A DNA stretch of 64,000 nucleotides from contig NC_133026.1 of NCBI RefSeq assembly GCF_048771995.1, forward strand, positions 100,595,001 to 100,659,000, given 5' to 3'. Position 1 is the first letter of the stretch. Each line of letters opens with the position of its first letter. The position numbers were made by a program, and so were the translations under genes. Positions 26,065 to 38,470 of the stretch are shown piece after piece. Source of the stretch: Taeniopygia guttata (taxonomy: Eukaryota; Chordata; Aves; Passeriformes; Estrildidae). Below the pieces are notes generated by a model. It was not told where the DNA came from. It saw only the letters and a program-made list of their open reading frames with translations, and made no database searches.

Positions 26065-26631
26065 GTGGATCCTGTGTGGTTCAGCTCAGCTGCACCCTTC
26101 ACACTGATGCCTCTCAGTGAGGCTCACCCAGCCATGTCTCTTGCTATATTTCTAAGGTCACACAAAGAACTGCAGACCCACTGCCTGCTTCACCCTAGCA
26201 GACCACCAAGGCCACCAAGCTGGCTGCCCTCAGTGCCACAGGAAGGACACCAGCTGGTTAGGAAAGCAGCTTGTTCTGGTGTTGTCACTGTCTCAAAAGG
26301 ACAGCTGCCATTCCTCCTCTTGCAAGGAGATGAGTCCTCACAGTGCCCCACGTCTCACTGGGGCAAGGCGGCTGCTCTTCCCATGGCCTCATTGTGCCAC
26401 GTCTTCCTTGTGCTTTCCAAGGAGCTCTCCAGGCATGAGAGCAGCGCTTGCTTTGCACGGCTGCGTGCAGACTCAATCTGGAAACCGTCTGTCTGCCCCG
26501 GCACACGCAGCACCACGGAGCAGCACTGTCCTTCAGCAACTGACTTGCACAAGAAGCTGCCAGCTACTGTAATCCTTAGAAAAATTGGAGGCTTCCTACA
26601 CAAAACAAAGCACATCCAAACTGTGGAGTAA
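26065..26631 (+). other. Longest open frame in the window (188 codons), unrecognised
   Basis: This frame lies in a locally GC- and CpG-richer patch, which itself lengthens open frames. The product is rich in Ser, Leu, Pro and His and shows no domain, membrane segment or motif that I recognise. An AG at 26088-26089 would allow in-frame joining from the donor-like site after 25633, but the polypyrimidine tract there is poor. Other frames on both strands are also open across 26279-26615. Most likely not coding; it could be transcribed non-coding or regulatory sequence. Confidence 0.2.
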
Positions 26632-27580
26632 ACCCACGTATATCTACAGCCCTCAATTAATTAATGGAAAAATCACTTAGCAAGGACTGTAGAAGGGATG
26701 GTAAAAACAACAAAGCAGAGACAGATTGACCTGTTGATTTCCACCAGGTACAAAGACAATTTTGTCAGTAGCTATTCCATCTGCAGAGTAAGATGTTGGT
26801 TTTGTTTTGTTGAGCTATTTGCCTATTTGAAGCTCCTCGTGGAAGCAGCAGCTCCATAGAGAACGGCCTCTCATTTTCTTATGGAGCCTTCCAGAACAAT
26901 AAGGGCCCACATTGCTGAAAAAAAAGATTAATAGCTTGAATTAAAAAGGATTGGTTTATAGATTTTTTTTTATTCTTTTTAAAAAAACAAATTGCCCCTC
27001 CCAGGATACTTCAGCCTGCACTGCAGAAATGTAGACAAATTATAAGCCATGATAAACCAAAGAAAATGTTAAGTAGCTAAAAAGGGGGCTCGGCTGGATA
27101 AAAAAAATGGAAAGGAGTAACTGTTGTGTGTACAGTTTAGCTGAGCAATGATGTAGGCCATATGTTAGCTGGCTACAGGCATCTGCTAGAAATAAACAGC
27201 TAGCAGAGGAATAACAAGTTAGGAGAGTAAAAGAGCAACAGTTAGACATAATGACAACCCTAAGAAAGGAAAAATTTAGACTAAACCTCAATTTTCCTTT
27301 TCCCATAACAAGTCCTAGGAAGTGGAATATTCCCAGGGTTGTGCATAGACATAGTTTTGCATAGTACACAGTCTTATTCCCTCTCAGTTTAAAGTCACTC
27401 ATTCTGGAGTCCACAATCTTGCACTGTTAATCTCAGTAACCAGAGAGAGAGTTTCTATCCATAAGCATCATCTTCCAGATAAAGGGCCTGTTGCCTGCAG
27501 GGAATATTATTAATAGAAAAAATCACTTCAAAATATTGTCTGTTGCTTATGTAAGACAAAACCAAAAGTGAGCAAGTGGG

Positions 27581-27606
27581 AAAAAAAAAAAAAAAAAAAA
27601 AAAAAA
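27581..27606. repeat. Poly-A tract (26 A)
   Basis: Uninterrupted A run with no recognisable retroposed body directly upstream. Confidence 0.9.
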
Positions 27607-28602
27607 CACAAGAAAACAAGTATTGGCCTGCTTATCAAACTGGCAAAGCTGAAGTAATTTTGTACATTTTCTGTCCTCTTTTTTATTGCACAATCGTTCT
27701 CATTTTGGGTGGGGTTTTAAAAAAAAAATTAAAAATACAGGCCAATGTACTCTAAATGTCATGAAATTTTAGCAACAGCATTGACCTGTCTGACTATTTT
27801 CCAGCGTCTCAGGACCCTCAAGCTGGTATCTCTTCTGAAACTGGTTAAGTAAAAACCAGGTGTGTATTCTCCTGGGTCATCTCAGTGGATGTATATTTAG
27901 GAATGATAATTTCTGGATGATATTCAAACATTCCTCTGGATCCATGTCATCTTGGCAAACAGTTTTAGATGCACATACTGACCTGTATCTCTTCATCTGC
28001 TCTGTGTTTAGCTCAGCCCTTTTACCACAGCCAGTATATGGATTTCATCACACAGAGGTGCCAAGTCTCTGCAGAATTAGAAAAGAGGAAAAGTGTGTGA
28101 CTCATCCTGAAGAAGACCAGATGTAATGTTCCCATTACCTGTTATAGTGAACACTCTACCATTTCAAAACTATCCTGATTTTTAGGGGGTGTACTGACAG
28201 CTTCATAGCTTTTCATTATCATTTGGAAGAATTGTTCCTAAAAAACTCTGTTTTTTCCTATGGCAGATACATAGGGAAGCAGCCTCAGCAGGTTTCAGCT
28301 TGAGCCCACCTCTCAAGTTTATTCTTCAACATCTGCATTATGGCAAGATTTCTCAAAGGGAATCTTCATGAGTTAGTGAAGCTTAACCAAAATACTTAAA
28401 AATAAACCAATTTCTAAACATCAAAGCAGTTCTAGAATGTACTACTCAGCTCCCCAAAGCACACAGAGACACACAGAAGTAAACCAAGGTTTTCTCCATA
28501 GATATACCTTCATGTTCAGCCTATACCTAGGCCCAGGAGTAGGGCCAGCTGTTCAGGTTGACCAATAATGAAGTTTGTATATCTCCCTGTCTTTAAAAAA
28601 AT

Positions 28603-28638
28603 CCTTCCTCCTTCCTCCTTCCTCTGCACACACACACA
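28603..28638. repeat. Compound simple repeat (TTCCTCC)n and (CA)6
   Basis: Three imperfect copies of a CCTTCCT-type pyrimidine heptamer (28603-28624) are followed by six CA units (28627-28638). Likely polymorphic in length. Confidence 0.85.
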
Positions 28639-28920
28639 AGCTTCTCATATTGCCTCTGATGTGCCCAATTTTATATAATTTATTGATTACTGTACTAAGG
28701 AATGTTCTAGCAACCCCTTCCATGAGATCATCTTTTTTGTAAGCTTGAATTTTCCCCTTTCTCTTGGCTTGAAAATATAAAACAGAGGATACCATCCTTC
28801 AGTAGTTACGGGCAAACCATCTGCTCCGCCAAACACAGCAGTTGAAGGCTTCAGTTATTTAAGAACTGCTGACAGTTTATACACAGATTCCTTCAAAATA
28901 AATAGCCACAAGCACACAGG

Positions 28921-28950
28921 AAAAAAAAAAAAAAAAAAGAGAGAGAGAGA
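28921..28950. repeat. Compound simple repeat (A)18(GA)6
   Basis: Eighteen A are followed directly by six GA units, an all-purine tract of 30 bases on the plus strand. Confidence 0.9.
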
Positions 28951-29565
28951 AATGTGTCTATTGAGTTATATACATGCATTTTATACATGATCTAATACCT
29001 CATAAAGCTGACTTCAGCGACTTACTCAAGAAAAAACAAAATGAAGGGCTAAAACAAGTAGTGCAGAAACCCTTTAATCTTTAAGAAAGGAAACTGACAA
29101 TACATTCAAAGCCTTCCACCAGTATTTACAGAATTATCATCTGAACTTTCACAGACTGAGACCATGGAGTCAAGGTACATGAGCTGGTAACCATTACATA
29201 TTATTTAGCCTGAAATCCTGTTTCTCTTGGTACCATTACATATCTGCAATAAACCAAAGATACCAATTTTCTGTGAGTCTGTGGGCACACTTGAAAGTGA
29301 CTTTGTCTGGCACATAGCAAATCTCCACTTTGTTTATACTCGTGTTTAACCACTGCTGAGACTGGGGCCACCATCTTGTCCCTGGGCTGAGATCACAGAA
29401 ATATTGCAGCTCACATCAAAGCCAACGAGAAGCATGCACAATGTAAGAGTGGGTATGAGTTCAACAAACTTCAACTGATACCTTTACACAGAGTGCCAGG
29501 CCATCTGAGCAGGGATTTCAGCATTCCAGCTTGCTGCTGCTTACCACAGGATGACACACTGGACC

Positions 29566-29582
29566 AAAAAAAAAAAAAAAAA
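29566..29582. repeat. Poly-A tract (17 A)
   Basis: Uninterrupted A run 57 bases before the 3' end of a minus-strand CR1. It is not that element's own tail, which would be short octamer repeats. Confidence 0.9.
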
Positions 29583-29638
29583 TTATCTTTTTCATCTATA
29601 ATGTCTCTGAGAAAAACATACAGGACTAGAATAAAAGA

Positions 29639-29750
29639 CTCATAGAATCATTTGGGTTGGAAAAGACCTTTAAGATCATTGAGTCTGACATCATATGGTT
29701 TATATCTTATAGTTGCCCAAAGTGGCACCAATAATTTTCTAAGGTTAAAC
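29639..29750 (-). mobile_element. CR1 LINE, 3' end fragment
   Basis: The block CATAGAATCATTTGGGTTGG followed by AAAAGACCTTTAAGATCATTGAGTC is the reverse complement of the typical avian CR1 3' terminus. Only the terminal UTR is clear. Similarity fades after about 29690, so the right edge is approximate. Confidence 0.92.
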
Positions 29751-32327
29751 CACATATATCACCTGGAGATAAAGTTTATTTGGAAAATGAATAAGCCAGA
29801 AAAATTCCACAGACATTTTTCTTAGTCATTTTATTTTGTGGCATTCATAATGTGTGATTAGTATGGAACAGTCTGTTGCTGGCTCTGCCAATTTCATTTT
29901 GGGGTTGAAAGTTATAGGATAGTGTCTGAGAGGGGTAGAAGACCCCTCTAACTTACATTAGCAGCAGTGGCTGGGTAAAGGGAGCTGGTGGGAGGGCACA
30001 GAGTGCAGTAATTGCCAGGTAAGCCATGTTGCTAGTAAGGAAAAATTGCTTATATGTGAAGCCTGTCCCCAGGGATACATTTGGACAACAGATAAGTATT
30101 CTGTTGTGGCTGAGGACAAAAGGAGTTCCTGTTCTCCTGAAACTCTAATGTTTATGGCAGAGGAATTTCAAGTCCATCTCAACACTATTTCGGCATTTCT
30201 TCCACTCTAATTGAAAGAGAGACAAAAATAAGAGAAGACAGCAGTGCAGAAGCACGATGTAATTTTAAAGGAAAGTAATGTTGGAAGCTTTTCAAAGTTT
30301 GGAACACATTATCATAAATATGTAGTTGTGTAAAAATTAGTGTTCCAGGATGTTCTGAAATAATGGCTAAAGCAATCATCCATGTATTACCTAAAGGCAG
30401 TATAGGAGCATTGTTAAATATGATGCTTCAAACTCTCCTTTATTAATACCTTTATTTTTTTCATTTTTAAAACACATTTTCCAAATGTTCCTCATCCAAG
30501 AAAACATTTCCCATGACAGATAATTGATTTCAGATTTAAAAACAAACAGAAACCCCAATGGCAACCAACATATCCACTGGAAAATCAGCCATTGTTAAGC
30601 CCCAGTGATCTCTATTATACTTGCAGATATTTGCGGTACTGTCCTCATGCCCTGGAAGAAGGATGTGAAACTCTGACATGGGAGATTTGAAATAACCTGC
30701 ACAACAATTTCCTGGCAATTACTGTACTCATGAAAAACTGCTTTAGTTTAATCAACCATTCACTCAGGGAAAGAAAGGGCTAGGGGTAAAGGAACCCCAC
30801 AAGTGTCACCTAGTTGTCACCTGGATGCTCTAAAACAGATTTGGCAGATATAAATTATGATTTTTCGAAATGAGGAAGGAAAACAAATCAACCAAAGCAG
30901 CAAACCCACTCTTCTCCTGAAGTACACATGAACAAAGCCTACTGTTATAGGACATTTGTCCAGGCTGCAAATTCAGGCCCTCAAAAGCAAGGACATGGCA
31001 CAACCAAGGCTGTAGTGCTCAGAGACCAGAAAGGACTTGTGCTGCAGGGCAGTCCAAAGACTGTCCGCTTTGCCCTTTGGACTTGATTGCATTTGCTTGG
31101 AAGTGGGAAGATACCGACACGGAGTCCAGTGCTGCAGGCAAGTTATTTAAAGCAAACCTTGAAAACTCCAGTTTCAAGGGTACCTAAGCACTTACAGATG
31201 CTGACTTATGCCCCCTGACATTATGAGTTATTAGACACTTCATCCAGCTGGGTGTTTTGGAAAATCCAAGCAGATGTCTAAGTACTTTCAAAAATCATAT
31301 CTGAATGAAGACCATATTACTTTTGTATTAATAATGTGGAGACCAGCTCATTAAGGAAAACAACTTTTAACTGCTTTCCCTCAACTGGACAAAAGCTGTA
31401 ATAAAATAAATAAAAGGGCTAATTGGATAAAAAAGTCATTAAAATTTCCTTATTTATTTGGTATATTGAAGGTCATTTTATTGAACAAATAAAATGCCTC
31501 TTAGGCACACTGTAAATTTTCAGTCAAGCTTCCTTTTCCATCCAAAGGCAATGAACTGGACCACACATTATTACAGAGAGTAATATAAAAGATACAAAGC
31601 AATTTTAAAAAATTGAATTTGTTATTTTATTTATATTTCTTATTCAGGTTCAGCAACAAAATCACTCAGAGACAACATAGGGTCCAAACCACAAAATATT
31701 ATATAAAACATTCCCAAGAAACTTAAATAAAATAATTTTCTAGCTTTTCATTTGTTTGTTTGCTTCCTATTAGCCATTCATAAATCCTACTAGCGTTCCT
31801 CTGTGGTAATAGAACAAGTGAAAAGAGAATATTGTCTGAAGAAAGATTTTTATCCTAATGTCTTTCAGAAGCATTGACAGCAGATGTCTGGATTACTTTA
31901 ATGCAAACATCCACCAAGAACATTAAACTTTCCTAAACCAGTTGTAACTACCTGTGTTTGTAAAAATCTTCCTGTTAGTAAAATTAGGCCACAAAACACA
32001 TTTTCCTTTGCACTTAGATAAGAAAAAGACCCAATCTTACTAGGAGACTTGAAGGGAGGAAAAAAAAGTTCTGTTGTTCTTCCTCTAATAGCCTGTCATT
32101 AGAGATATCCATTACTATCCAGAAGATTAGGAGAAACAGCATGTTTGGAACAGAGGATGTGGTATTTTCTCCAAATAGTACTTTCATAAACCAAGAGTAT
32201 CTACACTTATCTGACTACATTATCTTAATGTCAGAGCCAAACCCATTGGTAGGCACTCTGTCTTCAGCAGACTTTGGAGGAGTTGCTAAATGAACAACTG
32301 ATCTGTTCGAGTCAAATTCTTACACAC

Positions 32328-32341
32328 TTTTTTTTTTTTTT
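32328..32341. repeat. Poly-T tract (14 T)
   Basis: Uninterrupted T run in unique sequence. Confidence 0.85.
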
Positions 32342-35300
32342 CTTTACCTCCCCAGTAATACAAATGTGCACCTTTAGATGATTAAGTGAAGAACTTGAGC
32401 TCTGGAAAACTCTTGGTCCTGCTTTTAAAGCTACAAGACGAAATGTTCCTGTGACAGATGCTGCATGAAGGAGTTGTATGCTCCTTGCTCCACCAACATG
32501 CACATACCCCTCATTTCTGAGACTGCCACCAGCTTCACTAGAGAGCTCCAAATAGAGATCTCTTAAACCAGACTGGTCCTTCAGCAGCTCCTTCTTGGAA
32601 GCACAACAAATTATGAATCCAACAGAGTGATAATTTTACTTAAACCAGACAACTAGATTGATAATGTACGCTCTTCTCTCCTGTGGCAGGGATTTGAGCT
32701 GACAGCCCCATCACAGAAGATTTCCTGTCATTGTAACACTTCTTGTTACTATGTAAAGAAGCCAGGACTGCGAATGAAAACTACTTTTTTGGTACCATTT
32801 TCAATTACAAGAAGATTTGTGAAGGGTTTTTGGAGATGTTGTGCTGTTTCCTTGCCTCCGTACTACCTCCTGCATTCGTCTTTTTATTTTGTCTTTCATC
32901 TCTTTTCTGATGCCCCACATTCCATCATGCCACACTGCACTCATTAAATAAACCCCTAAATCTAGCTTTTGTCTAGCACTAATCCTTTTATTTCCTAAAT
33001 CTTATTTAATCCAGAGGGTTTCCTTTCATCTCTTTAACTGTCAGTTGGATCACTACTGTTTCCTATCAACAGCTCCTGAAAATCTTGTATGGAGTTAAAA
33101 AGCTTCCAAGTGTTTTTATGATTCTCATTAGATTCTGCTCTCCCCAACACCTGCTAAAGACCATATTGCTGCTGCTCATGCCCTTCTGCCTCCCCTCACC
33201 CTGACACAGCTCACAAGCAATAATCACATTAGAAAGGGTCTCCCCACATTTTCTGGACAACTCTCTGCCCTAGTTTCAGCCCATATATTAGCAAGACTTG
33301 GTTAAATATGCATAATTTAATATAGGGCAAATTTTTAGGTAAAAGTGATCAAGAAGAGAGTTACAAGGAAAGCTTTCCCTGGCACCACGAGGAAGGGTTC
33401 TCGCTTGGTTTTTCATGCATTAAATCACTCTCCGTATGAAAAGGTGTCAGCATTTCCGCCTTGTACTCCCATTTCTCCTTTTGATCCCTCAGTGGCCAGT
33501 GGAGCAAAACTGTTGGAAGAAGCAGCTTTCAAAAGTCTCTCCCTGTAAGGAGCAGCCATTTGCTAACAACTACCAGGTGTCTGCAGTAATCTCACCTTCC
33601 CACAGCAAGATACTTCAGGTGAGTCCTGCAGGTGAGATGTTGAGTAGAAGTTATGTGAGAGGACACCCCAGTTCCCACACTGCCCATTTGTAGACCATGT
33701 ATGCCAGCTTTCTGCTGCCAACCTTCAGTGTCCCAGAGCAGCTCCTCACATTGCCCTGCTCTGCAGCTCTCAGAAAGGCTGTACAAATGCCTTACAAATT
33801 TTCTGTTCCTTGCAACCTCCCATGGTGCATGTGACAGCATGGAAGGCAAAGCCCAGAGCTGGTAAGTGTACAAATACCATTTCCTCCCAAAGGAGGCAGA
33901 GCTGCTGTTGCTACACCATGGTGGGAGGGGAATCTTTATCATACCACCCATCCTTCCTTTAGATGCCCCTCACCTTTCAAAAGTGCTTGTTGATTTTAAA
34001 GAGTCCAGAGGCGACCAGTCATTTTTACACCCTACTAGACAAATAGCCCAGAATATCAGATTTAGCAGATCAGATTTAATATAAAATTTTAAAATTAAAT
34101 ATAAGATTTATTTCCATTTTTTCCCCTCCGACAGCAGCAAGCATGACTATGAACACATGAACAGCACAAGGATCAGTGCACCGAGTCATGAGCACCCTCG
34201 TTGCTTACTGACAGACAGCACACACAGAGGAAAAGACCATTCAGAGCCACCATTGAGCAGCATGATCTCTTAAACCCTGCTAAGTTCAGGCATGGGATTT
34301 CATGCTGAATGCTGCCATGTGGGCCCACTGTACATAACCAGTTAAACTGGCTAGATGGCTGCTGCAGTCCACAGCTGCTCTGGTTTGCACTCAGCAGCAA
34401 GTTGTTATTTGCTTTCTTTTGCACAACACAAGCCTCATCTCTCTGCAGACGTGCAGTAGCACGCCTGCTACCTTCGCACTACCGTACTCATGTCTTAGGG
34501 TGGGTCCAAGCAAGTTTAGTCAAACTCTAGAGGGTTTTTTTTTATGCTGAAATATTGTCTAAAAAGGCAATGGCAGCATGAATGGGACTGAAACGAGCAT
34601 GGGAACACAGTAACTGTAAATTTGTCCTCACTCGTCTCCTTATTCAAAATCTTCTAATGTTTTTAGTTAGATTTTGCTCATTTTGAGTTCTGTATTTCAC
34701 TCAGGTAACAGTACTCTAACAAAGTTAACTAAAAGCTACAAAGTTCAGAGCTGGATTTTTAAAAAATCTTTCAAAACCGCAAATGTCTTGTAATGATGGT
34801 TGAACAACCTGGCTCAGGATCCAGACTCCAACCTTTCCTACAACTCAGGTATCAAGTACTCCTACCCAGAAGGTCATCCACCACCCTTGCAACCCCCTTC
34901 TTCAGTGTGGGTGTGATAACAGGGCCCAAGCCAGCCCTCCCAGAGGCAATTTTCCAGCATGGTTCCAGAAATTGCAGTGAGCCGGGGGTGACCACAATAA
35001 CCACTGAGAGAAGATATCAGCTGCACAGGGCCTGGCTGTCTCACTTACTTAATCCTGACAGATGCAGAAAAGCAAAAAAGAAGTTTCAGGTCTCACCAGT
35101 CATTTCTAATGCTGCTTCATCATCACCCTTCAAACACTATGTGATTTCAGATACCAAATAAAATAATTTACTATCTAAAGGGGAGTTCACACAGAAAATT
35201 TTTTTTCCTGTGATATCTGTGAAAGGAAAAGCCAAAGGAAGAAGTAGCCAGTAGCAGCCAAAATCTCAAATTAACACCACTAGTTTAAAAACAAACTGCT

Positions 35301-35526
35301 ACTTTATAGCCATGCAATGTAAAGGATGTGAGGTGAGTGTAATTTGAGCGCAACAGCTTAAAGCTGGAGAACAAACACTCCTGCTGCCTTTTGAGCCTGA
35401 TAGAAGAGATCTGCAGAAATGCTACTGTGAAAAAAGGGCCACAACTCATCTGGGGGTTATGGAGGCATATGTTGTTACAAGTCAGTTTTGGACTAAAAAA
35501 CATTAGCCTTTGCATGTATTTTGCAG

Positions 35527-35621
35527 AATGTTGAGAACCATGGGCCCTAGGAAATTATTTGAGCGTTGAACCATAGATCATAGGAAATTATTTGAATGTT
35601 GAGAACCATAGGAAATTATTT
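35527..35621. repeat. Three imperfect tandem copies of a ~28-33 bp unit
   Basis: TAGGAAATTATTT occurs at 35548, 35581 and 35609. Each copy is preceded by a version of AATGTTGAGAACCAT: full at 35527 and 35595, decayed to GCGTTGAACCAT at 35563. The spacings of 33 and 28 bases indicate tandem duplication followed by divergence. Confidence 0.85.
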
Positions 35622-36025
35622 TAGAATTCCTGACTCCTTTATCATCTTGAAATTTGCCACTTCAACCTGAAGTGACATGGAAGAATAGAACTGTGTTAAT
35701 ACTGGGAATTCTCTAATGATGCAGCACCTCCAGCAATGAGAGGGACAGCAGTATAGTCCCTCAATTCTTCAAAGCTTCCTGGAGACTAGTTTAAAGTCAA
35801 GAGACATGACATGGTGTGTATCTCATAGGCTGCATTCAGCAACATCCATTTCATATGCCCACGAAACTTGCCAATGTACCAGCAAAGTTCCTTACACGAA
35901 GAAGCAGCGGTCATTTCCCCACTCTTAACAAAATGCAAAGTGAGCAGAAGAGCCAGAAGTAGGAAGTAACTGGCAAACAACCATTTGTCACCAGGGCAAT
36001 TTTAATAGGGGCTGTGGTAGTGTTT

Positions 36026-36071
36026 AAAAAAAGAAAAAAAAAAGAAAAAAGAAAAAAAAAAAGAAAAAAAA
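36026..36071. repeat. A-rich purine tract (A5-11G)n
   Basis: Forty-six bases made only of A with five isolated G residues. Low-complexity sequence. Confidence 0.9.
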
Positions 36072-38346
36072 TGAAGCAAACATTGGACATGAGGCTCAAA
36101 ATCTGCCTATAACTTTCTAAAGTATCATGTAATTGTCTAAATGCTTAGCTAAGGTTTCTCTAGCAGGTTTGCTACTTCTGGCATGGCTTTGGTTCCAAAA
36201 ACACACAGGCAAAAGCAGCACCTAGGCTATTCCACAAACAATGGCAAGTTGGAGATAAATATAAAAGAAAATCCCCCAGATTCTCATTTTTCATCTGGCT
36301 TCACTTTAGAGTCCTTCATAATGTGAGGTCATCCTTCTTCAGGAATTACATGACTTGCCCTTTACCCAAGCAGTTTACAAATAGTAAATATGTTTTATGT
36401 GAGAAAGCTGGAAGGGAAGCAAAATAACCACAGTTGGGTCTTGAATTTATTTTTCATTTTTGATGAAAAATTCAACACTATTTTTATAACTTATTTTTTC
36501 TAAATGAAGAAAAATGTTTCAGAGAACTACCTTGAAGCTCAAGGAGCTATTTAGCAGTGTGCCCTAGGAATCTGTTTAGAGGGTTTGGGGGTACATGAGT
36601 ACTGCTCAGTTGAAAATAACCATATTTTAAAAACACAGGAACAGACAACCCCATTCTGTCCTAAGTCAAGAAAGCAGGGAAAATGACCAGCTCGGCTGAG
36701 CAGGAAACGCTACTTAAAAGGAAGAAGAAATTGTAGGTTTGCTGGAAGTGAGGTCAGGCTTCACAGGAAGTTCACAGGTGGTCAATTGTTGCAAATCTTT
36801 TGGATGTGAGGAACATCTGTTAATTACTGATGATTTAAGGCTTTTTTAGCTCCTCATACTCATTTTTAGAAATTTCTAAGCTGCTTCCTATGGAAAAACA
36901 AAGAGCCTGAGAACAACAGCATGCCATTAGCGTTCTCATCTGTCTCAAGACTGTCTCCAACCCGGCCAACCACTTCTCTAAAAGAGACCATGAGCAGTGC
37001 AAGTCAACTATAGACAGTGATGTTTTGTGGTAAATACAACATTTACCAAAAAAATAAGCTGTAAAATTTTCCATTGTAAAAGCAACTTCTCTTGTTGAGT
37101 TCATAATTACTATTGCTGTCACCTTCATCATCAAGTTACCATTCAGCCAAGGAACTGTTGAGTAAAGTCATCAACTTGCTGTAGTTATAAAAGAAGAAAA
37201 GCAGGAAGGGTAAATAATAGCACAGAAATTATTAAAAAACAGCCTTGTCACGGAGAAAATTAAATCCTTTCCACCACTGACACTGCCAACTAAATGTTTG
37301 TGTTTATCTCTTCTCATGCTTCGTGCTATCCTGAATGTGGGGGATGGCTGCATCTTTGGTGAGGCACTGAAGCAGCCTGATGGGCAGCTGCAGCATTTTC
37401 CAGGGACTACAGGACCATTTCAGAGACCCCTGAGAACAGGCTGAATCACAGAACTGTCTGTTTGATCGGCTCTCTCTCCCGAAGCATCTGGATGGAGCCC
37501 CAGACAAGAGATGCTCAGAAAAGGAGTTGGCTGCTCGCCCTGCTGCAGATGAAGAATTCGAGCAGCACAGAGAGCACAGGGGAAGGGACTGCATTATTTC
37601 CAGTGGAGGGAGAGATGCAGCCAAAAGATGCCTCAGATTTGAAGGAGTTTTATCAAAATACAGAATCAACACATTTACTTGCAAAGGGAGGGAAGAAAGA
37701 CCAGGATAAATTGACTGGATTTTGAAAGGTCATCCCCATATTTAGTGGCTAAATCTAGCCAAATCAAGGCATAATTTCTTCTCTTGTGATATAATAATTC
37801 ACAGAATTTAGGGTAAGAGAGTCAAGTCCAAATCAGTCCCAACTCCCTAACAGGATTATTCACACTGTGCATTCATGGGTATACAGGGGGAAACCAATGG
37901 CATTTTCAGGATTCCTCCGATGTGCCTGTCAGCTTTTTAGATCCAGGTGCAAACAACTCAAGGTAAAAAACAGTTGTGAACTGTTTCCAGTGCCACAGGC
38001 CATTGAGTTCTGATGTTATAATAAATCCTGGGGACACAGTAAGCAGGTATTAGACTGACCACATGCAGGATCAAGCACTAGATTAGCTGGAAGATGGAGG
38101 AGGTGGGGGTCAGTGTTGTAGGGAGGCTGTTGATGCCTCACATTTAACTTTTATGTTTTTCAGATTCTGTACTGCTTTAGTGTGTAAAATCCATCTCTAG
38201 CTGGGGACCAGGGACAAACAATTGAAAGCTCAGGTCCAAGAGCATAAACAACAGTGGAATGAAGAGAGAAAACCAAGAAGGATGGGACTTCATAATCTAA
38301 AGCTGTAATTGGACAATTAACTCCAATATGCTAATGGACCAGAACT

Positions 38347-38353
38347 TATAAAA
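38347..38353 (+). promoter_or_regulatory. TATA box of the forward solo LTR
   Basis: TATAAAA lies 112 bases before the AATAAA signal of the same LTR, the spacing expected for U3-R. It could still nucleate transcription into flanking DNA. Confidence 0.6.
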
Positions 38354-38464
38354 GTGAGAGACTTCATGACCGGCCATCCATTTTTGTGACCCTTTTGGGT
38401 TCATCTTGGGTGTAGCTCTGGCTGGACTTTTGTACTGCCCAAGGTATATACATTAAGGCCTTTT

Positions 38465-38470
38465 AATAAA
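38465..38470 (+). promoter_or_regulatory. Polyadenylation signal of the forward solo LTR
   Basis: AATAAA followed within 40 bases by a T-rich stretch (CTTTATTCTTTAACTCTGTC), as at an R/U5 border. Confidence 0.6.

Larger units (their letters stand above)
26632..29638. other. Unique DNA with low-complexity tracts, no gene seen
   Basis: No gene recognised. Contents noticed are a 7-bp inverted repeat at 27183-27206 (CTGCTAG/CTAGCAG) and the simple repeats at 27581, 28603, 28921 and 29566. Confidence 0.55.
29751..38130. other. Unique DNA, no gene seen
   Basis: No gene recognised over about 8.4 kb. An 8-bp hairpin lies at 29929-29949 (AGAGGGGT/ACCCCTCT, 5-nt loop). A locally GC-richer stretch at about 33.4-35.2 kb holds several short overlapping open frames with no recognisable product. 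Poly-T at 32328 and an A-rich tract at 36026 are listed separately. Confidence 0.55.

Noticed and set aside
34793..35161. 122-codon plus-strand open frame
   Set aside because: No recognised motif and no supporting context; consistent with chance in a slightly GC-richer stretch.
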